Shown: positions 28,362 to 39,054, numbered from the stretch's first letter. The stretch is DNA of 64,000 nucleotides from Marinobacter bohaiensis (GCF_003258515.1 NZ_QGEH01000005.1:124001-188000), one strand, 5' to 3'. The notes: generated from the sequence alone by a model not told the origin. Program-made: numbers and translations.

Positions 28362-30326
28362 ATGCACGCAACAGGAAGCTTGTCCCACCAGGTGGAGGCC
28401 TACCACGCCTGGAAGAAGGAACTGATCCGACAGATCTCCCGCTACCGTCTCTGGCTGCAGGACAACGACCTGTTTTCGGACGACGTCAGCCAGCGCATCC
28501 GGCGCGGTCTGGAACTGCTGATCGAGGACGAACTGACCATCGCCTTCGTCGGCGAGTATTCCCGGGGCAAGACCGAGCTGATCAACGCCCTGTTTTTCTC
28601 GGAGTACGGCCAGCGCATCCTGCCCTCCCAGGCCGGCCGCACCACCATGTGCCCGACCGAACTGTTCTACGACCGCAGCGAGGGCAAGGACTACCTGTTG
28701 CTGCTGCCCATCGAGACCCGCCGCGAAGACATCTCCCTGCAGCAGCTGCGCAAGCGCCAGGACCGCTGGCAGCGCATCGAGCTGGATTCCAGTTCCCCCG
28801 ACGCCATGCGCGAAGCGCTGGCCCAGGTGGCGCAGGTCAAGAGCGTGACTCCGGGCGAGGCCCGCGATCTGGGCTTCGAAGAGAACATGCTGGAGCACGA
28901 CCGCAAGCGCCCCGGCTACGTGCTGGTTCCGGCCTGGCGTAACGCCCAGATCAGCATTCGCCATCCGCTGTTCGAACGCGGGCTGCGCATCCTCGACACC
29001 CCGGGCCTGAACGCCCTGGGCTCCGAGCCCGAGCTGACCATCAGCATGCTGCCCAATGCCCACGCGGTGATTTTCCTGCTCAGCGCCGACACCGGCGTCA
29101 CCGCCAGCGACATGACCATCTGGAAGGAGCACATCGCCACCGAAGATGCCGACCACCGCGCCGGCCGCTTCGCCGTGCTCAACAAGATCGACGTACTCTG
29201 GGACGACCTGCAGGGCCCCGAGCACACCGAGGCGTCCATCACCCGGGTGCGCGAGTACACCGCCGATCACCTCAACATCCGGCCCGAGGATGTGATCCCG
29301 GTCTCCGCCAAGCAGGGCCTGCTGGCCCGCGTGCAGAAAAACGACGCCCTGTTCGAGCGCAGCTGCCTGCCGGATCTGGAAAAACTGATCATCCACCGCA
29401 TCCTGATGCATAAGGAAGCGCTGATCACCCAGAGCCTGATCAACGACCTGCTGGGCATGCTGCAGAACAGCCAGGCCGCCATGCAGATCCGCCTCGACGC
29501 CCTGCGCGAGGAGCTGGAGGCCTGCAGCGAAACCCACACCGACAAGGAAGCGCTCAAGCGCCTGGCCGACCGAGCCCAGACCGACTACGACTTCTATTAC
29601 AAGAAGCTGATCACCCTGCGCTCCAGCCGCCGGCTGATGCAGTCCCAGGGCGACATGCTCAAGGACCTGGTGCGCGAGGAGCGCTTCGAGGGCTACGTCG
29701 AGAAAGTCCGCCAGTTGCTCAACAAGAGCTGGACCACCGCCGGCATGAACCGGGCGATGAACCATTTCTTCGAGCTGCTGGAGAACGACTTCAACAACCT
29801 GCTGGCCGAAGGCCACCTGGCCGAGAAGATGGTGGACTCCATCTACCGGCGCTACAACGAAGATACCCGCGCGCGGCACCTGGAGCCGATTCCCCTGCGC
29901 GCCGGGCGCCATGTGATCGCCATCCGCGAGCTGCGCAAGAAAGCGGACCGCTTCCGCCTCAACCCGAAGAACATGCTGACCGAACAGACCCTGCTGATCC
30001 GGCGCTTCTTCAACGTCATGGTCAGCGAGGCCCGCACCCTGCACAACCGGGTCCGCGCCGACGTGGAACGCTGGCCGCAGGAGGCCCTGCTGCCGATCAT
30101 GCAGTACTCCATGGAACAGAAGCAGCTGCTGGAACACCAGATCCGCCGGGTACGCGACTCGGTCCGCAACGAGCGCACCCTGAAAGAGGAACGTCAGCGG
30201 TTGAACGACAGCATCGCCGACCTGCAGCGCCAACTGGAACTGGCCGACAGCATGCATCGCCAGATTCGCAAGCCGGCACCGACGCTGATCCAGCAAAAAG
30301 TGGTCAACCTGTCCGGCATCGCCTGA
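28362..30326 (+). CDS. Dynamin-like GTPase
   Basis: A 654-residue protein with a dynamin-type GTPase domain. G1 is GEYSRGKTELINALF (about 65-79), a Thr-containing switch follows (AGRTTMCPTEL), G3 is LDTPGLNALG (about 210) and G4 is LNKIDVLWDD (about 272). The rest is long helical stalk with coiled coil from about 370 to the end; no clear transmembrane segment. Bacterial dynamin-like proteins remodel or protect membranes. It stands alone, not in the paired arrangement of some bacterial dynamins. Confidence 0.85.
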   Translation: MHATGSLSHQVEAYHAWKKELIRQISRYRLWLQDNDLFSDDVSQRIRRGLELLIEDELTIAFVGEYSRGKTELINALFFSEYGQRILPSQAGRTTMCPTELFYDRSEGKDYLLLLPIETRREDISLQQLRKRQDRWQRIELDSSSPDAMREALAQVAQVKSVTPGEARDLGFEENMLEHDRKRPGYVLVPAWRNAQISIRHPLFERGLRILDTPGLNALGSEPELTISMLPNAHAVIFLLSADTGVTASDMTIWKEHIATEDADHRAGRFAVLNKIDVLWDDLQGPEHTEASITRVREYTADHLNIRPEDVIPVSAKQGLLARVQKNDALFERSCLPDLEKLIIHRILMHKEALITQSLINDLLGMLQNSQAAMQIRLDALREELEACSETHTDKEALKRLADRAQTDYDFYYKKLITLRSSRRLMQSQGDMLKDLVREERFEGYVEKVRQLLNKSWTTAGMNRAMNHFFELLENDFNNLLAEGHLAEKMVDSIYRRYNEDTRARHLEPIPLRAGRHVIAIRELRKKADRFRLNPKNMLTEQTLLIRRFFNVMVSEARTLHNRVRADVERWPQEALLPIMQYSMEQKQLLEHQIRRVRDSVRNERTLKEERQRLNDSIADLQRQLELADSMHRQIRKPAPTLIQQKVVNLSGIA

Positions 30327-30335
30327 CGCACCACG

Positions 30336-30358
30336 GCCCGGGGCGCCATGCCCCGGGC
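30336..30358 (+). terminator. GC-rich hairpin after the dynamin-like gene
   Basis: GCCCGGGGC-GCCAT-GCCCCGGGC is a perfect 9-bp stem starting about 10 bases after the stop codon. It lacks a T-run, so termination here is uncertain. Confidence 0.4.
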
Positions 30359-30531
30359 GAAGACAGCGCCCGCCTCCAGTTGCAGCGCCTGCCCCCCACC
30401 TTTAAACTGCTTCGCTGGCCGGCATTTGCGCGCCGATCGGCCACCGGTGTCGCCCAGACTACCGCCTTCAGGAAACCGCCGGCCGGGAAAACGGCCATTC
30501 AGGATCGTTCAGGATAAGATAAAGAGTCTCG

Positions 30532-31680
30532 ATGCCCGATTCGCTGCCACCCGATTCCGTGGGCCTGGTTGAACCCCAGACCCTGCATTTCCCGGAGCCA
30601 CTGACGCTCGCCTGTGGCCAGACCCTGCCAGAGTATGACCTGGTGGTGGAAACCTATGGTGAGCTGAACGCCGACGCCAGCAACGCGGTGCTCATCTGCC
30701 ACGCCCTGAGCGGCCATCACCACGCCGCCGGCTACCACAGCAGCGACGAACGCAAACCCGGCTGGTGGGACAGCTGCATCGGCCCGGGCAAGCCCATCGA
30801 CACCGATCGTTTCTTCGTAGTCAGTCTCAACAACCTGGGCGGCTGTCACGGCAGCACCGGCCCCAACTCGACCAACCCGGAAACCGGCCGCTGCTACGGC
30901 CCGGATTTCCCGGTGGTCACGGTGCGCGACTGGGTCGACAGCCAGGCGCGTCTGGCCGACCGCCTGGGCATCCAGCAGTGGGCCGCCGTCGTCGGCGGTT
31001 CGCTGGGCGGCATGCAGGCGTTGCAATGGAGCCTGAGCTACCCGGATCGCCTGCGCCATGCGGTGGCCATCGCCTCGACACCGCGCCTGACCGCGCAGAA
31101 CATCGCCTTCAACGAAGTGGCCCGCAAGGCCATCACCTCCGACCCGGACTTCCACGAGGGCCGCTACGCCGACCACGACACAACCCCGCGCCGCGGGCTG
31201 ATGCTGGCGCGCATGGTGGGGCATATCACCTACCTGTCGGACGCCTCCATGGGCGAGAAATTCGGGCGCGAGCTGCGCGAGGAAGCCCAGAAATTCGGTT
31301 ACGACGCCGAGTTCCAGGTGGAAAGCTACCTGCGCTACCAGGGTGAGCGCTTCTCCGAGACCTTCGACGCCAACACCTACCTGCTGATGACCCGGGCCCT
31401 GGACTACTTCGATCCGGCCCGCGAGTTCGACAACGATCTGGCCAAGGCGCTGCAGCACGCCCGCTGCCAGTTCCTGGTGCTGTCGTTCAGCACCGACTGG
31501 CGCTTTACCCCGGAACGCTCCGAAGAGCTGGTCAAAGCCATGATCGCCGCCCGCTGCCGGGTCAGCTACGCCGAGATCGACGCACCCTGGGGCCACGACG
31601 CCTTCCTGATCCCGACGCCGCGCTACATGGACACCTTCACAGCCTACATGGACCGAGTCGCCCGGGAGGTCAGCGCATGA
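30532..31680 (+). CDS. metX: Homoserine O-acyltransferase MetX
   Basis: MetX acylates homoserine at the start of methionine synthesis. This 382-residue alpha/beta-hydrolase has the nucleophile serine in [12 protein letters not shown] (about residue 155), the Asp in STDWRFTP (about 321) and the His in GHDAFL (about 353). In gammaproteobacteria of this type paired with metW the enzyme usually uses succinyl-CoA (MetXS); sequence alone does not fix this. The stop codon overlaps the metW start by four bases (ATGA). Confidence 0.93.
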   Translation: MPDSLPPDSVGLVEPQTLHFPEPLTLACGQTLPEYDLVVETYGELNADASNAVLICHALSGHHHAAGYHSSDERKPGWWDSCIGPGKPIDTDRFFVVSLNNLGGCHGSTGPNSTNPETGRCYGPDFPVVTVRDWVDSQARLADRLGIQQWAAVVGGSLGGMQALQWSLSYPDRLRHAVAIASTPRLTAQNIAFNEVARKAITSDPDFHEGRYADHDTTPRRGLMLARMVGHITYLSDASMGEKFGRELREEAQKFGYDAEFQVESYLRYQGERFSETFDANTYLLMTRALDYFDPAREFDNDLAKALQHARCQFLVLSFSTDWRFTPERSEELVKAMIAARCRVSYAEIDAPWGHDAFLIPTPRYMDTFTAYMDRVAREVSA

Positions 31681-32270
31681 GAGCCGATCTGGAAATCATC
31701 GAAAAGTGGATCCAGCCGGAAAGCCACGTGCTCGACCTGGGCTGCGGCGACGGTACCCTGCTGGACTACCTGCAGCGCGAGAAGAACGCCAGCGGGTTCG
31801 GCCTGGAAATCAATCCCGACCACATCACCACCTGCATGGGCCGGGGTGTGAGCGTGATCGAGCAGGACCTGGACAACCAGGGGCTGGGCAACTTCCAGGA
31901 CCAGAGTTTCGACGTGGTGCTGATGACCCAGGCCCTGCAGGCCGTGCGCCGGCCGGACGTGGTGCTGGACGAGATGCTGCGTCTGGGTCGTGAGTGCATC
32001 GTCACCTTCCCCAACTTCGCCTACTGGCGCCTGCGCTGGTACCTGATGCGCCGTGGTCGCATGCCCGAGTCCGAGACCCTGCCATACAAGTGGTACAACA
32101 CGCCCAATATCCATCTGTGCACCTTCAATGACTTCGAGACGCTCTGCTATCGTAAGAACATCCGGATTCTCAACCGCACCGTAGTGGACAGTGAACACCG
32201 CTACCGCTGGTTCAACCGGCTCTGGCCCAACATGCTCGGGCAAATCGCGATCTACCGGATTACCCGCTAG
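31677..32270 (+). CDS. metW: Methionine biosynthesis protein MetW
   Basis: A 197-residue SAM-dependent methyltransferase-fold protein with the motif [15 protein letters not shown], the MetW hallmarks [21 protein letters not shown] and [22 protein letters not shown], and [17 protein letters not shown]. MetW supports MetX activity and is translationally coupled to metX through an ATGA overlap. Confidence 0.94.
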   Translation: MRADLEIIEKWIQPESHVLDLGCGDGTLLDYLQREKNASGFGLEINPDHITTCMGRGVSVIEQDLDNQGLGNFQDQSFDVVLMTQALQAVRRPDVVLDEMLRLGRECIVTFPNFAYWRLRWYLMRRGRMPESETLPYKWYNTPNIHLCTFNDFETLCYRKNIRILNRTVVDSEHRYRWFNRLWPNMLGQIAIYRITR

Positions 32271-32280
32271 GAGCGCTCTA

Positions 32281-32739
32281 ATGAAGACCGGCATCGTGTT
32301 CCGCCTCCCCCTGCTCGCCGCCCTGGCGATGCTGCTGAGCCTGGCCGCGCCGGTCCAGGCGGCCCAGTTCGTGCAGTTCGGCGACTACCAGGTGCACTAC
32401 AGCGTCTTTCCCAGCAGTCTGCTGACGCCGGAGGTGGCCGCCCAGTACAACATCGTGCGCAGCAAGTCGATTGGCGTGGTCAACGTCAGCATCCTCAAGG
32501 AAGGCGACCACGGCCGGCTCAAGCCGGTGTCCGGTCAGGTGGAAGGCCAGGTGGTGAACGATATCCAGCAACAGCGCATCCTGGGTTTCCGGCGCATCAA
32601 CGAAGGCAACGCCATCTATTACATCGCCGAGTTCCAGTTCATCGACGGCGAACTGCTGACCTTCGAACTGGAAGCGAATGCCCCTGGCGCTCCCGACACC
32701 ATGCCCGTGCGGGTCGCCCAAACCCTGCTCAACGACTGA
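32281..32739 (+). CDS. DUF4426 exported protein
   Basis: A 152-residue protein with a signal peptide (LLAALAMLLSLAAPVQA) and a DUF4426 domain (FGDYQVHYSVFPSSLLTPEVAAQYNIVRSKS at its start). The ribosome site AGGAG and ATG at 32281 define the start. It sits between metW and rdgB in a tight operon, as its homologues do in Pseudomonas. Function unknown; periplasmic. Confidence 0.88.
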   Translation: MKTGIVFRLPLLAALAMLLSLAAPVQAAQFVQFGDYQVHYSVFPSSLLTPEVAAQYNIVRSKSIGVVNVSILKEGDHGRLKPVSGQVEGQVVNDIQQQRILGFRRINEGNAIYYIAEFQFIDGELLTFELEANAPGAPDTMPVRVAQTLLND

Positions 32740-32745
32740 GGTTCC

Positions 32746-33354
32746 ATGACGCAACAACGACTGGTCCTGGCCAGCAACAACGCCGGCAAGATCCGTGAAC
32801 TGGGCGACCTGCTCGCGCCGCTCGACTGGACGGTCGAGGCCCAGGGCGCATTGGGTGTCCCGGAAGCCGAAGAGCCGGCGGTGACCTTCGTCGAGAATGC
32901 CCTGCTCAAGGCCCGCAACGCCGCCCACCACACCGGCCTGCCCGCCCTGGCGGACGATTCCGGCCTGGCCGTGGACGCCCTCGGCGGCGCCCCGGGCGTG
33001 CGCTCGGCCCGTTACGCCGGCGCCGACGCCAGTGACCAGGACAACATCGACCGCCTGCTGGCCGATCTCACGGACGTGCCCGAAAAGCAGCGCGGCGCCC
33101 AGTTCCACTGCGTGCTGGTCTACCTGCGCCACGCCGACGATCCGACGCCGCTGATCTGCCACGGCATCTGGCCTGGCCGCATCCTGGCCGAACAACGCGG
33201 CGTCGGCGGCTTTGGTTACGACCCGGTGTTCTGGGCACCCGAGACCGGCTGCAGCGCCGCCGAGCTGGACCGCAGCGAGAAAGGACGCATCAGTCACCGC
33301 GGCCGCGCCCTCAACCAGCTGATGGAACAGCTCCGCGCGCAAGCCCGACCATGA
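32746..33354 (+). CDS. rdgB: XTP/dITP diphosphatase RdgB
   Basis: A 202-residue Ham1/RdgB-family house-cleaning enzyme that hydrolyses non-canonical purine triphosphates. It starts [14 protein letters not shown], with [33 protein letters not shown] and GFGYDPVFW motifs. It overlaps hemW by four bases. Confidence 0.95.
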   Translation: MTQQRLVLASNNAGKIRELGDLLAPLDWTVEAQGALGVPEAEEPAVTFVENALLKARNAAHHTGLPALADDSGLAVDALGGAPGVRSARYAGADASDQDNIDRLLADLTDVPEKQRGAQFHCVLVYLRHADDPTPLICHGIWPGRILAEQRGVGGFGYDPVFWAPETGCSAAELDRSEKGRISHRGRALNQLMEQLRAQARP

Positions 33355-34505
33355 CCGTTCCGGCCGCCACAGGCCCATTGCCGCCACTGAGCCTCTACGT
33401 GCACGTCCCCTGGTGCGTGCGCAAATGCCCCTACTGCGACTTCAACTCCCACGCCACCCGGGGAGAGATTCCCGAGGACGCCTACCTGGACGCGCTGCTG
33501 GAGGATCTGGAGGCGGACCTGCCCGGCGTCCAGGGCCGGCCTATTGAGACGGTGTTCATCGGCGGCGGCACGCCCTCGCTGCTGTCCGGTGATTTCTACG
33601 CGCGGCTGTTCGAACGCCTGTCCCATCACCTGGATTTCGCCGCCGACGCCGAGATCACTCTGGAAGCCAACCCCGGCACCCTGGAGCAGGGGCGTTTCCA
33701 GGCCTTCCGACGCGCCGGTATCAACCGGTTGTCGCTGGGCATCCAGAGTTTCGATCCGGGCCAACTGCAGACCCTGGGGCGTATTCACGATGCCGACGCC
33801 GCCCGGGCCGCCATTACCGCCGCTCGCGAGGCTGGCTTCGATAACTTCAACCTGGACCTGATGCACGGCCTGCCGGGCCAGAGCATCGACCAGGCTATGG
33901 CCGATCTGGACGCGGCCCTGGCATGGCAGCCGCCGCACCTGTCCTGGTACCAGTTGACCCTGGAGCCCAACACCGAGTTCTACAGTCGCCCGCCGGACCT
34001 GCCGGACGACGACGTCCTGTGGGATATCTACTGCGCCGGGCGCGACAAGCTGGAAGCTCACGGCTTTCGCAGCTACGAAATTTCCGCCTGGAGCCAGCCG
34101 GGGCGCCGGGCCCGCCACAACCTCAACTACTGGGAGTTCGGTGATTACCTGGCCCTCGGCGCCGGCGCCCATGGCAAGGTCACCTTCGCCGACACCGGCG
34201 AGATCCGCCGCTACTGGAAGACCCGACAGCCGGACGCCTACCTCAACCGGCTGGGCAGCCGCACCGCCGGCCAACAGGGCATCGCACGGGAAGACCAGCC
34301 GCTGGAGTTCATGATGAACGCCCTGCGCCTGCTCGACGGGGTGCCGGAGGACATGTTCGTGCAACGAACGGGTTTACCAGTGCGTGAGATTGCTGCGATA
34401 CTCGAAACCCTGCGCTCCGAGGGCCTGCTGGAGCCGCACCGGCTTCAGGCCACCCCTCTGGGACAGCGCTATCTCAACAGTATCCTGGAGCGATTTCTGT
34501 CATGA
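33351..34505 (+). CDS. hemW: Radical SAM heme chaperone HemW
   Basis: A 384-residue radical SAM protein formerly called HemN-like. The 4Fe-4S cysteines are C22, C26 and C29 in [11 protein letters not shown]; the HemW-specific [20 protein letters not shown] segment follows at about 260-280. It lacks coproporphyrinogen oxidase length and is the heme-trafficking chaperone type. It is coupled by ATGA overlaps to rdgB upstream and the membrane protein gene downstream. Confidence 0.93.
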   Translation: MTVPAATGPLPPLSLYVHVPWCVRKCPYCDFNSHATRGEIPEDAYLDALLEDLEADLPGVQGRPIETVFIGGGTPSLLSGDFYARLFERLSHHLDFAADAEITLEANPGTLEQGRFQAFRRAGINRLSLGIQSFDPGQLQTLGRIHDADAARAAITAAREAGFDNFNLDLMHGLPGQSIDQAMADLDAALAWQPPHLSWYQLTLEPNTEFYSRPPDLPDDDVLWDIYCAGRDKLEAHGFRSYEISAWSQPGRRARHNLNYWEFGDYLALGAGAHGKVTFADTGEIRRYWKTRQPDAYLNRLGSRTAGQQGIAREDQPLEFMMNALRLLDGVPEDMFVQRTGLPVREIAAILETLRSEGLLEPHRLQATPLGQRYLNSILERFLS

Positions 34506-35026
34506 GTGAAGCCACCCTGCCGCCGGTCCCGCCCACGCTCAAGCGGCTGATCTTCGCCACCCTCGGCCTTCTGGTCATCCTGCTGTTGATCAATCTCCCC
34601 CTGCTCACGCCGCAAGCACCGCAGGGCATCATCAGCCTGCAGTTGGCCGCCACCGCCGAACAGTCGGCGCAGATCGTCCAAAGCTGGGGTGAGAACAGCG
34701 GCTGGGCGATGGCCTCGCTGCTGCTGGATATCCCGTTTGCGGTGATTTACGTGCTGATGCTGCTGGCGCTGACCCGTTACCTGATGAGCGACCGGCCGGG
34801 CATTCGCGAACGTCAGTTGGGTCGCTGGGTACGGGGCCTGTTCGTGACCGCAGGGGCCTGCGATCTGGGCGAGAATGTGTGTCTGCTGGGCAACCTGTCA
34901 GAGCCGGCGGATGCGGTCAGCCTGACCGCCACCCTGCTCGCCATGGCCAAGTTCACGGCGCTGATGCTGGGGGTGGCGGGTCTGGTGATCGTGCGCGCCT
35001 CACGCCGCCACCCGCTGAGCCACTGA
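34502..35026 (+). CDS. Small integral membrane protein, function unknown
   Basis: A 174-residue protein with four predicted membrane segments (about 15-35, 70-95, 108-130 and 143-165). It overlaps hemW by four bases and closes the metX-metW-DUF4426-rdgB-hemW run. I do not recognise a characterised family. Confidence 0.7.
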   Translation: MSEATLPPVPPTLKRLIFATLGLLVILLLINLPLLTPQAPQGIISLQLAATAEQSAQIVQSWGENSGWAMASLLLDIPFAVIYVLMLLALTRYLMSDRPGIRERQLGRWVRGLFVTAGACDLGENVCLLGNLSEPADAVSLTATLLAMAKFTALMLGVAGLVIVRASRRHPLSH

Positions 35027-35054
35027 TCCGGCCGGCCTGGCGCCGGCCGTCGCA

Positions 35055-35783
35055 TCAGTTGGTGCGCCGGAACAGCAGGTCCCAGACGCCGTGTCCGCGG
35101 TTCATGCCGCGCTGCTCGAACTTGGTCAGCGGGCGCTCCTTGGGGCGCGGCGCAAAGCCACCCTCGGGCATGGTATTGGCGAAGCCTTCCGACGCGCTCA
35201 TCACTTCCATCATATGTTCGCTGTAGTTCTCCCAGTCGGTGGCCAGATGGAAGATGCCACCCACCCGCAACTTGTGGCGGATGCGCTGGACGAACTCTGG
35301 CTGCACCAGACGACGCTTGTGGTGACGTTTCTTGTGCCAGGGATCGGGGAAAAACAGCATGACCCGGTCCAGGGACGCGTCCGGCAGGCACAGATCGATG
35401 ACGTCGTTGGCGTCAATGTTGTAGACCCGTACGTTGTCCAGACCGCGCGTCTCGACTTCCTTCAACAGGGCGCCTACGCCGGCGGTGTGCACTTCCACGC
35501 CAATGAAATCCTGCTCCGGCGCGGCTTCCGCCATCGTGGCCAGTGACTGGCCCATGCCGAAACCGATTTCCAGGTTGAGCACCGCTTCCCGGCCGAACAC
35601 TTCGCGCGGGTCGATCATGCCGTCTTCCCGGGTCAGGCCGTACTTGGGCCAACTGCGGTCGTAGGCCTTTTTCTGGCCTTCGGTCATCCGCCCCTGACGC
35701 AGCACGAAGCTGCGGATACCACGGCGCGTGGTGACCGGCTCATCACTGTGATCGGTGGTTTGCCTGTCTTTGTCGTCGGTCAT
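35055..35783 (-). CDS. trmB: tRNA (guanine46-N7)-methyltransferase TrmB
   Basis: A 242-residue SAM methyltransferase that forms m7G46 in tRNA. It has [44 protein letters not shown] (the tRNA-binding, catalytic Asp motif) and a C-terminal TKFEQRG. The length and motifs are standard. It converges with the membrane protein gene ending at 35026. Confidence 0.96.
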   Translation of the reverse strand: MTDDKDRQTTDHSDEPVTTRRGIRSFVLRQGRMTEGQKKAYDRSWPKYGLTREDGMIDPREVFGREAVLNLEIGFGMGQSLATMAEAAPEQDFIGVEVHTAGVGALLKEVETRGLDNVRVYNIDANDVIDLCLPDASLDRVMLFFPDPWHKKRHHKRRLVQPEFVQRIRHKLRVGGIFHLATDWENYSEHMMEVMSASEGFANTMPEGGFAPRPKERPLTKFEQRGMNRGHGVWDLLFRRTN

Positions 35784-35969
35784 TGGGGTCTCTCGTTCTG
35801 AATCGGTCTCTGGGGCGGTACGCGCCGCTGCGGCGCCCGCGCCTTATGCTGCGAAGTGTACCAGAGCTTACGCAGGGTGTGCGGAATGGACCACCGCACA
35901 GTCGCCGGCGAAAATAAGGACTATCCTGTTAAAACCACCGACTGTGAGGCTCAGGGAGACACTGACGCC

Positions 35970-37076
35970 ATGGCTGCCCCACACAAGGTTACGGTTTTCT
36001 TCGACGAGCGGGTGCTGGCGCATGCACCGGACTCCGACCTGTCGTTCGTGCCGGGGCGGATGGACCGTCGGATCCGGCAGATCCTGTCCGGACTGAGCGT
36101 ACCCTGGCGCTATCCCGAGCATCCCGGGCGGCTCACCAGCATCCTGCAATTCCTCGACGCCAATCCTGTCGACGGCGTGCATTTCGCGCACGGCGCCAAG
36201 GCCACCGCGGAACAACTGGGCCGCGTGCACACCACCGGCTACCTCGACGCCCTGTACCACCTGCGCGGCCAGAATGCCTGGCTCGACGTCGACACCACGG
36301 CGGTCTCTCCCGGCAGTATCGACGCCGCGGAGGTGGCCGCAGGCACCGCCATTGCCGCGGTCGAGAGCGTGCTGACCGGTGCCACGGAAAGCGCTTTTGC
36401 CCTGGTCCGCCCGCCCGGCCATCACGCCGAGTCGGTGCGCGCCCGGGGCTTCTGTCTGTTCAACAACGTCGCCGTGGCGGCCGCCCATGCCCTCGCCGCG
36501 CTGGGCTGCGAAAGGGTGCTGATCGTCGACTGGGACGCCCACCACGGCAACGGCACCCAACAGATTTTCTGGGCTGATCCGGATGTGCTCTTCTTCGACC
36601 TGCACCGGGCCTCGCCCTTCTACCCGGGATCCGGCCAGATGAACGAGGTGGGCGCCGGCCTGGGCGAAGGCACCACCGTCAACGTGCCCCTGCCCGCCGG
36701 TACCGGCGATGCCGCCTACCTGAAAGCCATCGACGAGATCCTGGTGCCCGCGGCGGACTGGTTCCGGCCCGACCTGGTGCTGGTGTCCGCCGGCTTCGAT
36801 CCACACTGGATGGATCTGGCGCTGAACGTGTCCTACGAGGGCTTCGGCGCCATGGCCGGCGCCATCCAGTCCATCGCCCGCAAGCACTGCGGAGGGCGCC
36901 TGGCGCTGGTTCTGGAGGGCGGCTACAACCTGGAGTCCCTGCCCCGGGGCGTACATGCGGTGCTGGAGGTGCTGGCCGGCGGGCCGGTGCCGCAACCGGG
37001 CGTCTGCGGCTTCGCCGAAGTGGAAGCCGCAGCCCGCTTCCATCGCGACGCCTTCATTGCGCCCGACGCGGAGTGA
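35970..37076 (+). CDS. Histone deacetylase-family (class II) amidohydrolase
   Basis: A 368-residue zinc hydrolase of the arginase/deacetylase fold. The start is the ATG at 35970 after GGGAGA. It has RPPGHHAE (about 146), the zinc-binding DWDAHHGNGTQ (about 186), FDLHRASPFYPGSG, and SAGFDPHWMD, with the GGYNLESLP loop. Bacterial members act as acetylpolyamine amidohydrolases or protein/short-chain deacetylases; substrate unknown here. The polyamine genes lie 5 kb away, which is suggestive but weak evidence. Confidence 0.88.
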   Translation: MAAPHKVTVFFDERVLAHAPDSDLSFVPGRMDRRIRQILSGLSVPWRYPEHPGRLTSILQFLDANPVDGVHFAHGAKATAEQLGRVHTTGYLDALYHLRGQNAWLDVDTTAVSPGSIDAAEVAAGTAIAAVESVLTGATESAFALVRPPGHHAESVRARGFCLFNNVAVAAAHALAALGCERVLIVDWDAHHGNGTQQIFWADPDVLFFDLHRASPFYPGSGQMNEVGAGLGEGTTVNVPLPAGTGDAAYLKAIDEILVPAADWFRPDLVLVSAGFDPHWMDLALNVSYEGFGAMAGAIQSIARKHCGGRLALVLEGGYNLESLPRGVHAVLEVLAGGPVPQPGVCGFAEVEAAARFHRDAFIAPDAE

Positions 37077-37091
37077 TCCGAACCGGGATCG

Positions 37092-38615
37092 TCAGAGCGT
37101 GGCGACGGGCGCACCGGCCTGGCGCCGGTCCAGCTTGCGGTAGCCCAGCGCTTCCACCAGGTGCGTCTGCTGCAGCTCCGCTTCGCCGGCCAGGTCCGCC
37201 AGGGTGCGCGCCACCCGCAGGATCCGGTGCAATGCGCGGGCCGACAGCCCCAGCCGCTCCATGGCCTGGGCCAGCAGCTGTTCACCGGCCTCCCCCGGAC
37301 GGCAGTATCGGTCCAGGGCGTCACCGCTCAGGTCGGCGTTGAGCACACCGCGCTCGGCCTGCAACGCCCGGGCACGCAGCACCCGATCGCGCACGCCGCG
37401 GCTGTCGTCGGCCGACTGGTCCTGGCGCAACAGGGTCTGGCCGTCCTGAACCGGCACTTCCACATGCAGATCGAACCGGTCCAGCAGCGGGCCGGACAGA
37501 CGCGACTGGTAGCGGGTCACCTGTTGCGGGCTGCACTGGCATTCGATGCTGGGATGGCCGCGGTAGCCGCAGGGGCACGGGTTCATCGCGGCGACCACCT
37601 GGAAACGGGCCGGATAGGTGACCTGCTGGGCGGCGCGGGAAATGACAATCTCACCGGATTCCATGGGCTCGCGCAGCACTTCCAGCACCTTGCGATCGAA
37701 CTCCGGCAGCTCGTCCATGAACAGCACGCCACGGTGGGCCAGGGAAATCTCGCCGGGACGCGGGCTGCTGCCCCCACCCACCAGCGCCACGGCGGAGGCC
37801 GTGTGGTGCGGCGAGCGATAAGGCGGCCGGCGCCAGCTGCCCGGCTCCACCGACTCCCCCGCCACCGAACGCACGCTGGCGACTTCCAGCGCCGCCTCGT
37901 CCGTCAGCGGCGGCAGGATACCCGGCATGCGGCTGGCCAGCATGCTCTTGCCGGTGCCGGGCGGGCCGAACAGCAACAGGTTGTGCCCGCCGGCCGCCGC
38001 CACTTCCAACGCCCGCTTGGGCACGTGCTGGCCGCGCACATCGCGCAGGTCAGGCCAGCCTTCATCCAGCGGAGGTTCCGGCGTGCGGGTCAGCGGCGGC
38101 AGGCGCTCTTCGCCGCACAGGTGCGCCACCACCTGCAGCAGGTGATCGGCGGCGAGCACGTCGTCGGCCGCCGCCAGCGCAGCTTCCTCGGCATTTTCCC
38201 GGGGGACGAGCAACTGGCGTCCGGACGCCCGCGCCGCCATGACCGCCGGCAGCACACCGCGCACCGGGCGCAGGGTCCCATCCAGCGCCAGTTCACCGAC
38301 GCATTCCAGGCGCTCCAGCGTTTCCGCCGGAATCTGGCCCGACGCGGCCAGGATGCCCAGGGCAATGGGCAGGTCGAAGCGCCCGCCTTCCTTGGGCAGA
38401 TCGGCCGGGGCCAGGTTGATGGTGATGCGGCGGGTGGGGAATTCGAAACCGGCGTTCATCAGGGCGCTGCGCACGCGGTCTTTACTTTCGCGGACCGCGG
38501 TTTCCGGTAACCCGACGATGGAAAGCGACGGCAGGCCATTGGAGAGGTGGATTTCGACCGTGACGGCCGGCGCGGAAACGCCCAGGCGGGCGCGCGTGTG
38601 AACGATCGCAAGCAT
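37092..38615 (-). CDS. comM: ComM/YifB family Mg-chelatase-like AAA+ ATPase
   Basis: A 507-residue protein from the ATG at 38615 (GGAAGG five bases upstream). The N-terminal ChlI/Lon-like domain (MLAIVHTRARLGVSAPAVTVEIHLSNGLPSLSIVGLPE) is followed by a Mg-chelatase ATPase domain with GPPGTGKSM, RGVLFMDELPEF, a CPCGYRGHP segment and a C-terminal sensor domain. ComM is a hexameric branch-migration helicase in natural transformation. It may aid homologous recombination here; no other competence gene is adjacent except pilT/pilU earlier. Confidence 0.92.
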   Translation of the reverse strand: MLAIVHTRARLGVSAPAVTVEIHLSNGLPSLSIVGLPETAVRESKDRVRSALMNAGFEFPTRRITINLAPADLPKEGGRFDLPIALGILAASGQIPAETLERLECVGELALDGTLRPVRGVLPAVMAARASGRQLLVPRENAEEAALAAADDVLAADHLLQVVAHLCGEERLPPLTRTPEPPLDEGWPDLRDVRGQHVPKRALEVAAAGGHNLLLFGPPGTGKSMLASRMPGILPPLTDEAALEVASVRSVAGESVEPGSWRRPPYRSPHHTASAVALVGGGSSPRPGEISLAHRGVLFMDELPEFDRKVLEVLREPMESGEIVISRAAQQVTYPARFQVVAAMNPCPCGYRGHPSIECQCSPQQVTRYQSRLSGPLLDRFDLHVEVPVQDGQTLLRQDQSADDSRGVRDRVLRARALQAERGVLNADLSGDALDRYCRPGEAGEQLLAQAMERLGLSARALHRILRVARTLADLAGEAELQQTHLVEALGYRKLDRRQAGAPVATL

Positions 38616-38696
38616 GACAACCTTCCCTGGTTCGGGCCGGACACGGGGCATCCGGCAACTGCATGGACGGCGACGCGGCGTCCTGCCGCGCGGGTA

Positions 38697-38963
38697 TCAG
38701 CCGTCGGTCTTATCGGTGGCCAGACGCTGCTCCATCTCCGCCACCTGTTTCTCGAGGGCCTCGACTTTTTCCCGGGTGCGCTGCAGGACGGCCTGCTGGG
38801 CGTCGAACTCTTCCCGGGTCACGAGGTCCAGGCGATTGAGGACCGACAGAACCGTGGCCCGGGCGTGCTGTTCGAAGTCGTCCTTCGCGGCACGCGCCAT
38901 ATCCGGAACGAACTGGCCAAACTGGCCCTGGAGCTGTGACAGAAAATCCTGTGGTCTTTTCAA
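38697..38963 (-). CDS. ubiK: UbiK family ubiquinone biosynthesis accessory factor (BMFP)
   Basis: A protein of about 88 residues if translation starts at the TTG at 38963, which follows GAGG by six bases. No in-frame ATG gives a comparable fit. The C-terminal half is a coiled coil (VTREEFDAQQAVLQRTREKVEALEKQVAEME) typical of the BMFP/YqiC family, whose E. coli member UbiK assists aerobic ubiquinone synthesis. It lies just upstream of comM on the same strand. Confidence 0.8.
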   Translation of the reverse strand: MKRPQDFLSQLQGQFGQFVPDMARAAKDDFEQHARATVLSVLNRLDLVTREEFDAQQAVLQRTREKVEALEKQVAEMEQRLATDKTDG

Positions 38964-39037
38964 CGTAATCCTCGCGGGTCCCAAGGCATGGTCGGAAAAG
39001 TGTACCATAATCGGGGTGATACAAGGCTGATCCAGCA

Positions 39038-39054
39038 CGCACCGAAATGGCGCA
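39038..39054 (+). promoter_or_regulatory. NtrC-like binding site 1
   Basis: CGCACC-GAAAT-GGCGCA matches the NtrC consensus TGCACC-N5-GGTGCA at ten of twelve defined positions. Its centre is about 144 bases before the expected start of the sigma-54 transcript. Confidence 0.6.
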
